64,000 nucleotides of DNA from Candidatus Kaiserbacteria bacterium (GCA_016182485.1 JACPGH010000007.1:1-64000), one strand, 5' to 3'. Counted from the first letter of the stretch, positions 1 through 7,565 are shown. The notes: generated from the sequence alone by a model not told the origin. A program made the numbers and translations.

Positions 1-177
1 AGAAGTCTTAAGCAGAGCGCGCGGATTCAAGAGGGTGCCAGTGCTCAATGAGTGGATTCTCTGTATCTGCAAAACACGAAAGGCTGTGCGCTGCCGCCCG
101 CATGCATCAACCAAATAATTCAGTCATAACCCCTATAGGATGAAATTGACTACTGGCGAGCCAGCCCTGAAAAGGAG

Positions 178-203
178 AACCGCGCGGCAGATGCCGCGCG
201 GTT
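178..203 (-). terminator. Hairpin terminator of the first gene
   Basis: A perfect 12-bp stem (AACCGCGCGGCA with its complement) has a 2-base loop. On the minus strand it is followed by a T-rich stretch, 21 bases after the stop of the 224-919 gene. Bases 1-177 hold no gene I can support. Confidence 0.7.
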
Positions 204-223
204 TCGAAGAAGGAGCTGCTGGC

Positions 224-919
224 TCACCACACGCGCAGGGCGCGCAGGGCGGTGATTCCGAAGGTCAGGACTGCCGTACCGCCGATCGCGACCCATCCCT
301 GGACGCTCGCGAGCGGCCTGCCCGGGTACCACTTGGGCGCGATCATACCGAGCACCATGTGATTGCCCACGAACACGTGGACGACGAGAACGGCTGACAC
401 CAGCCACATCCAGATCGTGTACGGAGATGCGAAGTAGTACAGGAGGATGATCGCGAGTGCCGCGGCCATGTACGCCTCGTGAACCCATCCGACTTCGGTC
501 AGCTTACCGTGGCGCACGTGAGCTTCGAGGATTGCGCTTCCCTTGTACGTCTCGTGCATCAGGTGGCTCCCGAGATATCCGAGTGCGGCGGCCAGCACCA
601 CAGCCCACAATGACCATCCGCCGTTCATGTACGCGTAGGTCACCATGCCGGCGAACAGTAGGGAGAGCACGAGGTCTCCCCACATCCCTCCGTGCGCAGC
701 GAACGGCAGTCCGTGGCGTGTCGGCATCTGGCTCGGCCAGAAGTAGCCGTCGAGCCATGCGAATGTGCCCTGCACCACCACGGTCAGCTCGAATACAGCG
801 GCTACGCAAGCAAATACGGTGATTGCCTGGTAGGGCATGATGTGATAGCGCCCGCCCAGGCCCGGCAACATCCACATCACTTCCAGCACCAGCAGCACGA
901 ACAACGGAAAAATCGGCAT
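224..919 (-). CDS. Polytopic membrane protein of unknown function
   Basis: The 231-residue protein is nearly all hydrophobic, with about seven membrane segments and short polar loops. Histidines sit at the membrane edges (HGGMWGD, SHLMHETYKG, VHEAYMA, GNHMVLG), which could bind metal or haem, but I recognise no family. I chose the ATG at 919 because a GGAGGT Shine-Dalgarno box lies a few bases upstream; the frame stays open to 1216, but that part overlaps the divergent glycosyltransferase and its promoter. A consensus promoter lies at 964-993 and a hairpin terminator follows the stop, so it is probably a single-gene transcript. Function is unknown. Confidence 0.75.
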   Translation of the reverse strand: MPIFPLFVLLVLEVMWMLPGLGGRYHIMPYQAITVFACVAAVFELTVVVQGTFAWLDGYFWPSQMPTRHGLPFAAHGGMWGDLVLSLLFAGMVTYAYMNGGWSLWAVVLAAALGYLGSHLMHETYKGSAILEAHVRHGKLTEVGWVHEAYMAAALAIILLYYFASPYTIWMWLVSAVLVVHVFVGNHMVLGMIAPKWYPGRPLASVQGWVAIGGTAVLTFGITALRALRVW

Positions 920-963
920 CCCGCACCTCCCGCTAACGATTTGGCTTCCGACTATCTGTAAAA

Positions 964-993
964 AGTATACTATCAAATTAGATAGGTTGTCAA
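964..993 (-). promoter_or_regulatory. Sigma-70-type promoter for the 224-919 gene
   Basis: TTGACA (988-993, read on the minus strand), an 18-base spacer and TATACT (964-969). The -35 box overlaps the -35 box of the divergent promoter for the glycosyltransferase. Confidence 0.75.
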
Positions 994-1015
994 GTACGCT
1001 GGCACGTGATTTACT
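987..1015 (+). promoter_or_regulatory. Promoter for the glycosyltransferase, leaderless
   Basis: TTGTCA (987-992), a 17-base spacer and TTTACT (1010-1015). The ATG begins six bases after the -10 box and no Shine-Dalgarno site is present, so the transcript probably starts at or next to the start codon. Confidence 0.6.
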
Positions 1016-1021
1016 GTCCCT

Positions 1022-1747
1022 ATGAGTGAAGTAAAACTCTCCATTATTATTCCCTGCCGAGAAGAGGAGACGACGATCGAGCAGACCGTGAAGCAATTTA
1101 TGGACTTGCGAATCCCGCACGAGATCATCGTATCTGATGGAAAAAGCAAAGACCGCACCGTCGAGCTCGCGCGGCAGTGCGCGCATGTTACGGTCGTGTT
1201 CGACGGCGAGAAGCATACGGCCGGCATAGGCAGGAACGACGGCGCACGGGCCTCAAAAGGCGAGTTCCTGCTTTTTATTGATGCCGGCGTGGAGCTCCCT
1301 GAACCGCAAAAATTCCTAGAGCGCGCACTGGCGCATTTTGAAAATCAGCGTGTTGCGGGCCTCACCTGTTCCCAGCGCGCCTTCCCCGCTATCGAGACGT
1401 GGGCTGACAGACTCTCCTTCGGATATCTGAACGCCGCCGTGCGGTTCCAGAATAATGTGCTCCATCGCGGCGAGGCGAACGGCAAGTTCATGCTCGTGCG
1501 CCGCGCGGCCTTCGAGGCCGTGCGCGGCTTTCGCGAAGATCTGCCTTCGCGCGAAGACGGCGATTTTTTCCTGCGTCTTTCAAAAGTCGGCCGCACGGTG
1601 TTCGACCCGAGACTTATGATCTACCACGCGGCGAGGCGCGCCCACGCCATCGGCTGGGCGCGCCTCTGGTGGATCTGGACCAAAGACGTTCTCCACTACA
1701 CGCTTTTCGACAAATCCTCGGTCGACGATTGGACCCCGATCCGCTAA
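1022..1747 (+). CDS. Family 2 glycosyltransferase
   Basis: The 241-residue protein opens with the GT-A fold signature SIIIPCREEETTIEQTV (about residues 7-23). It continues with SDGKSKDRT for nucleotide binding and FIDAGVEL in the place of the metal-binding DxD region. A later REDGDFFLRL (about 180-189) matches the ED acid motif of family 2 enzymes. No membrane anchor precedes the catalytic domain, so it probably works at the inner face of the membrane and moves a sugar from a nucleotide donor to a lipid or glycan. Acceptor and sugar cannot be read from the sequence. It is monocistronic or leads the GH18 gene, which has its own promoter. Confidence 0.85.
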   Translation: MSEVKLSIIIPCREEETTIEQTVKQFMDLRIPHEIIVSDGKSKDRTVELARQCAHVTVVFDGEKHTAGIGRNDGARASKGEFLLFIDAGVELPEPQKFLERALAHFENQRVAGLTCSQRAFPAIETWADRLSFGYLNAAVRFQNNVLHRGEANGKFMLVRRAAFEAVRGFREDLPSREDGDFFLRLSKVGRTVFDPRLMIYHAARRAHAIGWARLWWIWTKDVLHYTLFDKSSVDDWTPIR

Positions 1748-1782
1748 GGTCGCAAACAAGAACAATTTCATTAAAATACGCC

Positions 1783-1812
1783 TTGCCAGCGGTAGAGGCT
1801 TATTGATACGAT
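1783..1812 (+). promoter_or_regulatory. Promoter of the GH18 gene
   Basis: TTGCCA (1783-1788), an 18-base spacer and TACGAT (1807-1812). The ATG at 1820 is seven bases downstream, again consistent with a leaderless message. Confidence 0.5.
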
Positions 1813-1819
1813 AAACACG

Positions 1820-2971
1820 ATGACTCGCGCGCTCTTTTTTCTTTTTTTGTTTTTTTTACTGCCTTGGAACGCGAGCGCTGCTGCGAAACCGCTCGCCTTT
1901 GAAGTTACCGGCTGGATTCCCTACTGGCGCGCGGCGACCGGCACCGCCGACATACTTTCCCGCCTGGATCAGTTTACGGCCGTAATGCCGTTCGGCTATA
2001 TCGTGCAAAATGACGGCTCTCTCTATGACGCGTTCGGATTCGAAGCCACGGAAGCTACTTCTACAGCCCGCGTCCTGACCGCCGTCGCCAAAGCTCAGAA
2101 AACGCGCGTTATCCCGACCGTCATGTGGAGCAACGGGGCGGCCATCCACGCGATCCTCTCGAACGGGCCCAAGCGGCGCGCGCTCGAGGACGCGATAGCC
2201 AAGCTGGTCAAAGACAATAATTTCGACGGCATAGATATCGATTTCGAAGCCAAGTGGGCGAAAACGCGCCCCTATTTCTCACTCTTTCTCCAGGGTTTGT
2301 ATATGCGCATGGGGCCCAAATGGGTCTACTGCACCATCGAGCCGCGCACGCCTCCCTCGGCCGCATACGACGTAATCCCCGCCACTCTGGAATACGCGAA
2401 CGACTACTCGGCGATCAACAAGTACTGCGACCGGGTGCAGATCATGGCGTACGACCAAGGCGCGGTAGATATCCGGCTCAACGCCGCTGCCAACGGGTCT
2501 CCGTACATTCCTAATTCGGACGTGCGGTGGGTGGAAAAAGTCGTTACGCACGCGGCCAAGCTCATCCCGAAAAAGAAGCTTCTAATCGGCATTCCTACCT
2601 ATGGATATGAATACGACGTCTATCCGCTCACGCGCGGCTTCCGTTATGACCGGGTCTGGGCCTTCAACCCCCGCTATGCGCTCGACCTCGCCTCCTCTCT
2701 CGGCATCGCACCCTCGCGCAACAGCGGCGGCGAGATTAGCTTTCTCTACACGCCGACGACGACCGTTTCTAACTTGATCGCGGCGGCCGGTTCTGCCGGC
2801 CCTCTCCCCGCGACGACCACTCCTCCGCAGCGAATTGTGTGGTGGAGCGACGCAAGCGCGATAAGCGACAAGGTCCAACTGGCAAAAAAGCTCGGCGTCC
2901 GCGGCGTTGCAATATTCAAGATAGACGGCGGCCAAGACCCGGGCCTGTGGGATGTTTTACCGAAACGATAG
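1820..2971 (+). CDS. Secreted glycoside hydrolase family 18 protein
   Basis: The 383-residue protein starts with a signal peptide (hydrophobic residues 4-15, likely cut near ASA at 20). A TIM-barrel of the chitinase/YaaH type follows. The catalytic signature DGIDIDFE lies at residues 136-143, so Glu143 would be the proton donor; MAYDQG and IGIPTYGYEY match later barrel strands. YaaH-like members cut N-acetylglucosamine polymers such as peptidoglycan or chitin. There is no LysM domain, so substrate binding must come from the barrel itself. It probably acts outside the membrane on the cell's own wall, or on glycans of a host cell; the second is speculation. The stop codon abuts the stop of the converging proline-rich gene. 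Confidence 0.88.
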   Translation: MTRALFFLFLFFLLPWNASAAAKPLAFEVTGWIPYWRAATGTADILSRLDQFTAVMPFGYIVQNDGSLYDAFGFEATEATSTARVLTAVAKAQKTRVIPTVMWSNGAAIHAILSNGPKRRALEDAIAKLVKDNNFDGIDIDFEAKWAKTRPYFSLFLQGLYMRMGPKWVYCTIEPRTPPSAAYDVIPATLEYANDYSAINKYCDRVQIMAYDQGAVDIRLNAAANGSPYIPNSDVRWVEKVVTHAAKLIPKKKLLIGIPTYGYEYDVYPLTRGFRYDRVWAFNPRYALDLASSLGIAPSRNSGGEISFLYTPTTTVSNLIAAAGSAGPLPATTTPPQRIVWWSDASAISDKVQLAKKLGVRGVAIFKIDGGQDPGLWDVLPKR

Positions 2972-3397
2972 TTAGAACATAAATCCGTGCGGAAAGAAAA
3001 ACACGAACGGCGGCGCATTTATCTGCGGAGACTGAGGGAGCGGGAAAGCGAGGTCAGGCGTTTTGAACTGCTGGGGAGGAGTCGTGTCCGGAGGCAAGGG
3101 CGTAATCTGGCGCGCTCTGGGGAATTCGAACGTCGGCTCGGCGGGAGGCGGATTCCCGGGCGGCGTGCCAATGGGGGGCATCGGGATCACTTGAGGCGCC
3201 CTGGGGAGTTCGAAAGCGGGAGTCGGCGTCCTCGGCCGGATAAATTTGCGGAATTTGTGTTTGACAGGTTTTGAGGAATGGCTGTACTGATTCCATACGG
3301 TTCCCGGCTTGGGCGGATACGCACTTGCCGCACTCGCCAACGGAGCCAATTCTAAATTGAGTAGCAATACTGCGCCTATGAAGAAAAGTGCCCGCAT
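2972..3397 (-). CDS. Small secreted proline-rich protein
   Basis: The 141-residue protein has a signal peptide (residues 1-25, LAPLASAASA). A mature region rich in proline follows, in which similar blocks repeat: FELPRAPQVIPMPP, FEFPRARQITPLPP and FPLPQSPQINAPP. Such low-complexity repeats usually form extended, exposed chains in or outside the wall. I recognise no family. It converges on the GH18 gene with no spacer, and its start region overlaps the remnant of the tsaC gene on the other strand. Confidence 0.6.
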   Translation of the reverse strand: MRALFFIGAVLLLNLELAPLASAASAYPPKPGTVWNQYSHSSKPVKHKFRKFIRPRTPTPAFELPRAPQVIPMPPIGTPPGNPPPAEPTFEFPRARQITPLPPDTTPPQQFKTPDLAFPLPQSPQINAPPFVFFFPHGFMF

Positions 3398-3874
3398 ACC
3401 TGCAAGACGGGAAAGTGCCGGAATTCTTTCTCTTATTCCTTAACGGAATATATGTGCGGAAGCGCACGCATTCCGAAAGCAGTCGAAGCCATATACAGTG
3501 CCAAGAATAGAAAAAGAGACAAACCTGTCATCGCGCTCATCGCGAGCATTGAAGATATCCGCAAATTCAATATTGCGATCGAGAAAGAGATGCGCAAAAA
3601 ACTGCTTGAGTTTTGGTCCTCAGAGAGACCAACGAGTGTCGCTATTCCGGCTCCCGCGCCTGCGCTCCAGTACCTTCACCGCGGTACTGGCCAAATAGCT
3701 TTCAGAATCCCCGCCAATCCGGAGGGAATGAAGCCGGCGGAGACAATTATCGAAGCGATCGAGTATTTCGGAAACTCTGTCAATTTTTACGTGGACGGCG
3801 GCACTCTTAAAGGAAACCCGTCGCGGCTTATCCGGATCGGAAAAAACGGCAAAATAGAGGAGATTCGAAAATAA
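3378..3874 (+). pseudogene. tsaC: Degenerate TsaC/Sua5 (threonylcarbamoyl-AMP synthase)
   Basis: The open frame from 3452 encodes 140 residues that match the YrdC/Sua5 fold: SARIPKAVEAIYSAKNRKRDKP, YLHRGTGQIAFRIP, ANPEGMKPAETI and FYVDGGTLKGNPSRLIRIGK. Two lesions are visible. The start and the PT(D/E)TxYG motif, which holds key binding residues, are broken: an ATG at 3378 opens another frame reading AGILSLIP and stops at once, and only TEY-MCGSA remains on the far side. Second, about 20-25 residues expected between AFRIP and ANPEG (the LL..TGPLVAPS segment) are missing in frame. TsaC makes the substrate that TsaD (at 15.5 kb) uses for tRNA t6A, so an intact copy should exist elsewhere. An assembly error is possible for the frameshift but less so for the in-frame loss. 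Confidence 0.65.
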
Positions 3875-3890
3875 AGAGCAAATCTCATTC

Positions 3891-3930
3891 GCGCCGAGCT
3901 AGGCGGACTGCGTCCGCCATAGCTCGGCGC
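3891..3930. terminator. Bidirectional hairpin between converging genes
   Basis: A long GC-rich stem (GCGCCGAGCTA arm, then GGCGGAC with its complement, one bulged base) is followed by a TACTATTTTG tail. It separates the tsaC remnant from the converging methyltransferase and can serve both. Confidence 0.7.
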
Positions 3931-3932
3931 TA

Positions 3933-4691
3933 CTATTTTGTCGCCTTAATTAGGTAAAATAAAGGTGACTCTGTATTTTTGGTTTTAAGTTTGGCATACC
4001 CTTCTTTATCTTGTACCGGCAACGTATTCGCATCTACCTCGACTACAAAGGGTACAAAGCTTTTTTCTATGTTAAATCCTGCGTGGCTAAGCGCCTCATT
4101 GATCGAGTCCGTATCCGTATGGTTGTAATAAATAATTTTTACATCTCCGGGAAGTATTGCAGCGTGCTCAGTAAGAGTTACTCTTCGGTCATTTGTATAA
4201 GATTTTCCTGTCGGTGTCTTGCGGGACCAGTAATCAGGATGATGGGTCGAGAAAAGGAGTTTTCCTCCTTTCTTCAATACTCGGTAAATTTCCGAACAAA
4301 GCACATCCCAATCTGGTGCATAGTGAAAAGTAAGACTTGAATACACGTAATCAAACGTAGCGTCTGGAAAATCCATCGCACTCATGTCCATCTTTTTTAC
4401 CTCAACGTCTGGAAACCTTGATTTAGCAATATTCAGAAGTTCATTTGAAATATCAATGCCTGTTACATGTGCTGGATGGCGTCTCAATATATCTTGAAGC
4501 TCATCTCCTGATCCCACACCGATACACAAAACCGCTTTACCTTCAAAAGTAACGGGTAACTCATTTTCCATTGCTGGCTTTTCAAGATATTTATGACCCA
4601 TGTTTGTGCTCATCGATACTTGCCACGATTGAGCATGCGCATCATATTCTTTTGCGTTTTTCTCGATAAGGGAATCGTTTTCTTCGCTCAT
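3933..4691 (-). CDS. Class I SAM-dependent methyltransferase
   Basis: The 252-residue protein carries the Rossmann-type motif I VLCIGVGSGDEL (about 53-64), an acidic residue at the end of strand 2 (GIDISNELL), the motif II region MDFPDATFDYVYSS, and the RVLKKGGKLLFSTHHP stretch. This is the Methyltransf_11/25 pattern of small-molecule methyltransferases such as the UbiE group. The substrate cannot be told. Its base composition is AT-richer than its neighbours, a weak sign of separate origin. It stands alone between a terminator and the tRNA-Ser gene. Confidence 0.85.
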   Translation of the reverse strand: MSEENDSLIEKNAKEYDAHAQSWQVSMSTNMGHKYLEKPAMENELPVTFEGKAVLCIGVGSGDELQDILRRHPAHVTGIDISNELLNIAKSRFPDVEVKKMDMSAMDFPDATFDYVYSSLTFHYAPDWDVLCSEIYRVLKKGGKLLFSTHHPDYWSRKTPTGKSYTNDRRVTLTEHAAILPGDVKIIYYNHTDTDSINEALSHAGFNIEKSFVPFVVEVDANTLPVQDKEGYAKLKTKNTESPLFYLIKATK

Positions 4692-4923
4692 ATGTCAAAG
4701 TTTCAGTATATCTTAACTGCTATATCTATCCCTAATATTGCTGATGGAGAGGATGGGACCGGCGAGGACGCCATTTCTCCCTCGGCTCTCGGCTCGCCGG
4801 CGCTCACCGAGGCCTGGGCACAGGCTCGCGGTTTTGCCTGCTGGCAAAACATCGCTCCGCCATTCGAATCCCACACGCGAAGCGCGCAGGCGCTTCGCTC
4901 CTCTCCGCTCTCGCGGACTCGAG

Positions 4924-5010
4924 CGGAGAGGGTGGGATTCGAACCCACGAGAAGCTTTCGCCTCTACCGGTTTTCGAAACCGGCTCATTCGACCACTCTG
5001 ACACCTCTCC
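4924..5010 (-). tRNA. tRNA-Ser (CGA)
   Basis: The 87-base cloverleaf has acceptor stem GGAGAGG/CCTCTCC, anticodon arm CCGGT-TTCGAAA-ACCGG (anticodon CGA), a long variable arm, T arm and discriminator G. CCA is not encoded. Just past its 3' end a GC-rich hairpin (GAGCGGAGAG and its complement, 4900-4931) overlaps the acceptor and may end transcription. The spacer 4692-4923 is hairpin-rich with no gene. Confidence 0.93.
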
Positions 5011-5070
5011 TGTGCGATGCTATCCTAGCATTTAATTAAACTGGTGATAAGGTTTCTCCATTAGGCCGCC

Positions 5071-5628
5071 ATGCTTCTTTTTCTGCAAGGCTTGCTCCTC
5101 ATACTCCTGCTCTGCGTATCGCTCGCGATGCTCTTCGTCTATTCGGCCGTCCTTATCGGGTTCTTTACAACGCACGCCCCCTTCGTGCCGATCCCGCGCC
5201 CGGTCATAGCCCAGATCGTAAGAAACCTGCAGCTGGCGAACGGGAGCGTGCTCTACGACCTCGGCTGTGGCGACGGGCGAGTCTTAAAGACGGCCGCTGA
5301 CACGCATGCGGGAATCAGGGCTATCGGCGTGGAGAAGGCGATTATCCCCTATCTATTGGCGAAATTCAAAACGAGAAAGTACGGAAACATCCAAATTCGC
5401 CGGGAAGATTTCTTCCAGACGGACCTGTCCGATGCCACCCACATATATATGTATCTTTTCCCGAAGCCGACCACTCAGCTGCTGCGGAAAATCAAAACGG
5501 AATGCCGGCCCGGGACGCGAGTGGTCTCCTGCGATTTCAGGTCCGAAGCGGATACGCCGGTCGAAACGGTTCACCTCGGCCGCACGAAACACGTGCTCGG
5601 CAGAGAACTTTTCGTCTACCAAACCTGA
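5071..5628 (+). CDS. Membrane-anchored SAM-dependent methyltransferase
   Basis: The 185-residue protein begins with one strong membrane helix (residues 2-33). A compact methyltransferase domain follows: LYDLGCGDGRVLKTAA (about 61-76) is motif I, GVEKAIIPYLLAKFK the strand-2 acidic region, and REDFFQTDLSDATHIYMYLFP the motif IV stretch. This layout resembles the FAM173/ATPSCKMT-like protein-lysine methyltransferases found in many bacteria as one-helix membrane proteins. The bacterial substrate is not known. The gene ends just before tRNA-Glu. Confidence 0.8.
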   Translation: MLLFLQGLLLILLLCVSLAMLFVYSAVLIGFFTTHAPFVPIPRPVIAQIVRNLQLANGSVLYDLGCGDGRVLKTAADTHAGIRAIGVEKAIIPYLLAKFKTRKYGNIQIRREDFFQTDLSDATHIYMYLFPKPTTQLLRKIKTECRPGTRVVSCDFRSEADTPVETVHLGRTKHVLGRELFVYQT

Positions 5629-5663
5629 CAGCTACCGAAAGAAATGGTAACGTTTTATACGTT

Positions 5664-5707
5664 GGCCCTATCGTCCCTGCCTGCCGGCAGGCAGGTAACG
5701 GCAACAC
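5664..5707. repeat. Palindromic insertion with duplicated tRNA 5' end
   Basis: GGCCCTATCGTC at 5664-5675 repeats the first 12 bases of tRNA-Glu (5708-5719). Between the copies lie a perfect 20-base palindrome (5676-5695, CCTGCCTGCCGGCAGGCAGG) and 12 more bases. This looks like a small insertion with a target duplication. Confidence 0.7.
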
Positions 5708-5779
5708 GGCCCTATCGTCTAACGGCTAGGACAGCGCCCTTTCACGGCGTAAATCGGGGTTCGATTCCCCGTGGGGTCA
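5708..5779 (+). tRNA. tRNA-Glu (UUC)
   Basis: The 72-base cloverleaf has acceptor GGCCCTA/TGGGGTC with wobble pairs, anticodon loop CTTTCAC (anticodon TTC), T arm CGGGGTTCGATTCCCCG and discriminator A. CCA is not encoded. Confidence 0.94.
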
Positions 5780-6098
5780 CTTGAGTGTTACTCAGTCACA
5801 CTTCGTAATACACCGCACAACGATTGCTAACCCATTTGAATCTTGGTCTCTAGGTTGAGAGTCGGTTTGAGCCTCTACTGCCCTCCGGCGATGCCCGTTC
5901 AGGCGACGCGAGCAGAAACTCTTGACACTACAACCAGCGATAACAGCAAGATCAAGACTTGCTTCCAAGCGTTAGCCACTGCCGCGACGCGGGCCAAGTC
6001 CACAGAACCGCCTTCCGGCGGTTCTGTGGGTTTTGTCCGAGATCGTCGAATCTCCGTAGTACGATTAGTTCTGTCTCTTATTCCTTAGCATTTCAAAT
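5780..6098. other. Spacer with one strong hairpin
   Basis: No coding frame here looks real. The only structure is a perfect 13-bp hairpin at 6000-6029 (CCACAGAACCGCC, loop TTCC) followed by GTTTTGT, a plausible terminator for the tRNA-Glu transcript. Confidence 0.6.
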
Positions 6099-6578
6099 AT
6101 GGAAGATGTTTTCGATCCATCCATCATGCGGACCCGCCTAGCCGAGCAAGAAGCACTTCGAGACAGTGTAGTTAAGTCTACGTGGGCGATAACCGGATAT
6201 GTATGGGACGTCATTCGTAATCTAATCGTGTCTATGATCGTGTTATACGTCTATTCAAACGTATACTCCGATACTCAACTTCTCTTCTCCGTTCTGCTCA
6301 TCATATATCTAAGCGTGGTAAGTGTAGGGGCCGGCTTGGGTCAATATAATGTGCGGATGTCCCTGTTCAACATCAGACTTCATCTCAAGACGCAGACCAT
6401 TTTATTGTCTCGTGCAGATGAGTCTTCCGTTGCGCGGGAAAATTTAGCTGATGAAGAGAACGAAGTTAGAATAGCTGAATATGAGGCTGACAAACTTCGC
6501 TATAAGTTCTACATCAACGGAACCTTTATTAGCGTCCTCTACGTAATGGCGGTTTACAATCTGCTTACTGCCTTATAG
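6099..6578 (+). CDS. Small membrane protein of unknown function
   Basis: The 159-residue protein has two adjacent membrane helices (about 38-55 and 60-80), a charged middle part (SRADESSVARENLADEENEVRIAEYEADKLRYK) that may form a coiled coil, and a third helix near the C-terminus (about 136-157). No Shine-Dalgarno site is visible at the ATG. It opens the AT-richer accessory block that runs to 12.3 kb. I recognise no family; the coiled coil between membrane helices suggests it oligomerises, but that is inference. Confidence 0.6.
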   Translation: MEDVFDPSIMRTRLAEQEALRDSVVKSTWAITGYVWDVIRNLIVSMIVLYVYSNVYSDTQLLFSVLLIIYLSVVSVGAGLGQYNVRMSLFNIRLHLKTQTILLSRADESSVARENLADEENEVRIAEYEADKLRYKFYINGTFISVLYVMAVYNLLTAL

Positions 6579-6593
6579 ACACTTCCTCTGGCC

Positions 6594-6743
6594 TCACGCC
6601 GCCAGCGTCTCTTCGCTAGAGTCGAGAGTCAACGCCGGTTCTGGCTCTTCCGCGAGCCTTGTCTTTATCCATGCTACGATTGAATCAATAAGCGAGTCCC
6701 ATACGCGTTGAGTCCGAGGTACGTCCCGGTATTGGTCACCAAA
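6594..6743 (-). pseudogene. Possible C-terminal remnant of a lost gene
   Basis: The minus strand reads about 50 residues ending in RVWDSLIDSIVAWIKTRL-AEEPEPALTLDSSEETLAA and a stop, with a stop codon immediately before FGDQYRDVPR and no start. The composition is protein-like (amphipathic helix plus acidic tail), but no family is recognised, so this is a tentative call. Confidence 0.25.
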
Positions 6744-6842
6744 TTAGAATTTGCAGCCTGATATTCCTGATTCCCCTTGTGGAAGTGCTTTTAAAGCTTT
6801 GTCAGCAATAGTGCAAGTCCTTTTATTTTTAATAATAAAGGG

Positions 6843-6848
6843 TATAAT
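6843..6848 (+). promoter_or_regulatory. -10 box before the structured RNA region
   Basis: A perfect TATAAT follows an AT-rich tract (TTTTATTTTTAATAATAAAG). No good -35 hexamer sits at 16-18 bases. It would start RNA near 6855. Confidence 0.5.
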
Positions 6849-6854
6849 AGTGGA

Positions 6855-7060
6855 GTAACGAAAATACGGCATGTACATCATGTATATCCGCCCGAGAGGA
6901 CGGCGACCTAAACCTCAGCAATGACGGCATGGTCGAAAACCCCAATCACGGTACTGAACCCCACGTTCAGCGACTTAGGGATGGGCCATGTCGGGAAACC
7001 GGCATGAGGCCGAAAGGCCTAGCTGGCGTGGGGTTCTGTGCGTCCACGCCGGCATTACCC
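6855..7060 (+). ncRNA. Candidate structured non-coding RNA, unknown class
   Basis: About 200 bases after a TATAAT box contain no good reading frame but dense potential pairing. A 10-bp long-range stem joins GAACCCCACG (6957-6966) with CGTGGGGTTC (7027-7036). Within it are two hairpins capped by GAAA tetraloops: CATGTCGG-GAAA-CCGGCATG (6988-7007) and AGGCC-GAAA-GGCCT (7007-7020). CCTAA at 6907 can also pair with TTAGG at 6975. This is the look of a folded RNA with GNRA tertiary contacts. It does not match tmRNA, 6S, SRP, RNase P or a riboswitch I know, and lacks the usual group I P, Q, R and S elements. It could be a leader of the two membrane genes behind it or a free RNA. Confidence 0.5.
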
Positions 7061-7074
7061 GCTAGCGCATAGCC

Positions 7075-7284
7075 ATGGAGACTTCAAAATTGAAGTACTT
7101 GTCAGATCGAAAATGGACGACAAGAGAGTGGGGGCGCAATGCTCTAATTGGAATTTTGGCGGCAGGATTTCTTTCTCAGTATAATCCTCCACTTTTATTT
7201 CAAGTACTTATCGATATAGCCGGCATTGCCGGAGTCGCTTGCGGAATCGTTTGGATTTATAGGAGGTTTAAACACATTCCGTAA
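7075..7284 (+). CDS. Small two-helix membrane protein
   Basis: The 69-residue protein has a basic N-terminus (LKYLSDRKWTTREWGRNAL) and one or two membrane helices (about 24-36 and 42-62), then a basic tail RRFKHIP. No family is recognised. Its stop overlaps the next start (TAATG), so the two are translationally coupled. It lies directly behind the candidate structured RNA, which may control it. Confidence 0.5.
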   Translation: METSKLKYLSDRKWTTREWGRNALIGILAAGFLSQYNPPLLFQVLIDIAGIAGVACGIVWIYRRFKHIP

Positions 7285-7565
7285 TGTACCTCATTCGAAC
7301 AATACTGATCTGGATAGTTATCTTGGCGGCGATTATAATTTTCCTTTTCAGAGGAGAGATATTCAAAAGAGAGCTAACCCCGCTTCAAGTCGAGCAATAT
7401 AATCTATTTATACTGCAGGATATGGACCGGCAGGAAAAAGAAGCATCCGCGCAGATGGCAAGAGACAAAATATTTAATGATTGTGTAAGAGCAGCAATTT
7501 CGAGAAGCGAATCTCCCGGTCAATATTACCCAGCTTGCTACAGGGCACTAGGCTCTGATTTTTAA
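7284..7565 (+). CDS. Small membrane-anchored protein
   Basis: The 93-residue protein has an N-terminal membrane helix (residues 4-24, TILIWIVILAAIIIFLF). A mostly helical soluble part follows (VEQYNLFILQDMDRQEKEASAQMARDKIF) with two cysteines, at NDCVRA and YPACYR. It is coupled to the gene before it and overlaps the converging GHKL ATPase gene by four bases. No family is recognised. The pair could be accessory membrane parts of the neighbouring system, but only proximity supports that. Confidence 0.5.
   Translation: MYLIRTILIWIVILAAIIIFLFRGEIFKRELTPLQVEQYNLFILQDMDRQEKEASAQMARDKIFNDCVRAAISRSESPGQYYPACYRALGSDF

Noticed and set aside
224..1216. Longer 330-residue version of the first membrane protein
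   Set aside because: The extra 99 residues are polar, cross the divergent promoters and overlap the glycosyltransferase; the ATG at 919 has a perfect GGAGGT site.
4692..4923. A small RNA or a second tRNA beside tRNA-Ser
   Set aside because: Hairpins and a T-arm-like CATTCGAATCCCAC stretch are present, but no full cloverleaf or promoter can be drawn.
5843..6088. 81-residue plus-strand frame after tRNA-Glu
   Set aside because: It runs through a 13-bp hairpin and has no protein-like pattern; treated as spacer.
6855..7060. Group I intron or known riboswitch
   Set aside because: GTTCAGCGACTTAGG recalls the group I R element, but the P, Q and S partners and flanking exons are missing. No riboswitch signature (B12, TPP, SAM, c-di-GMP) fits.
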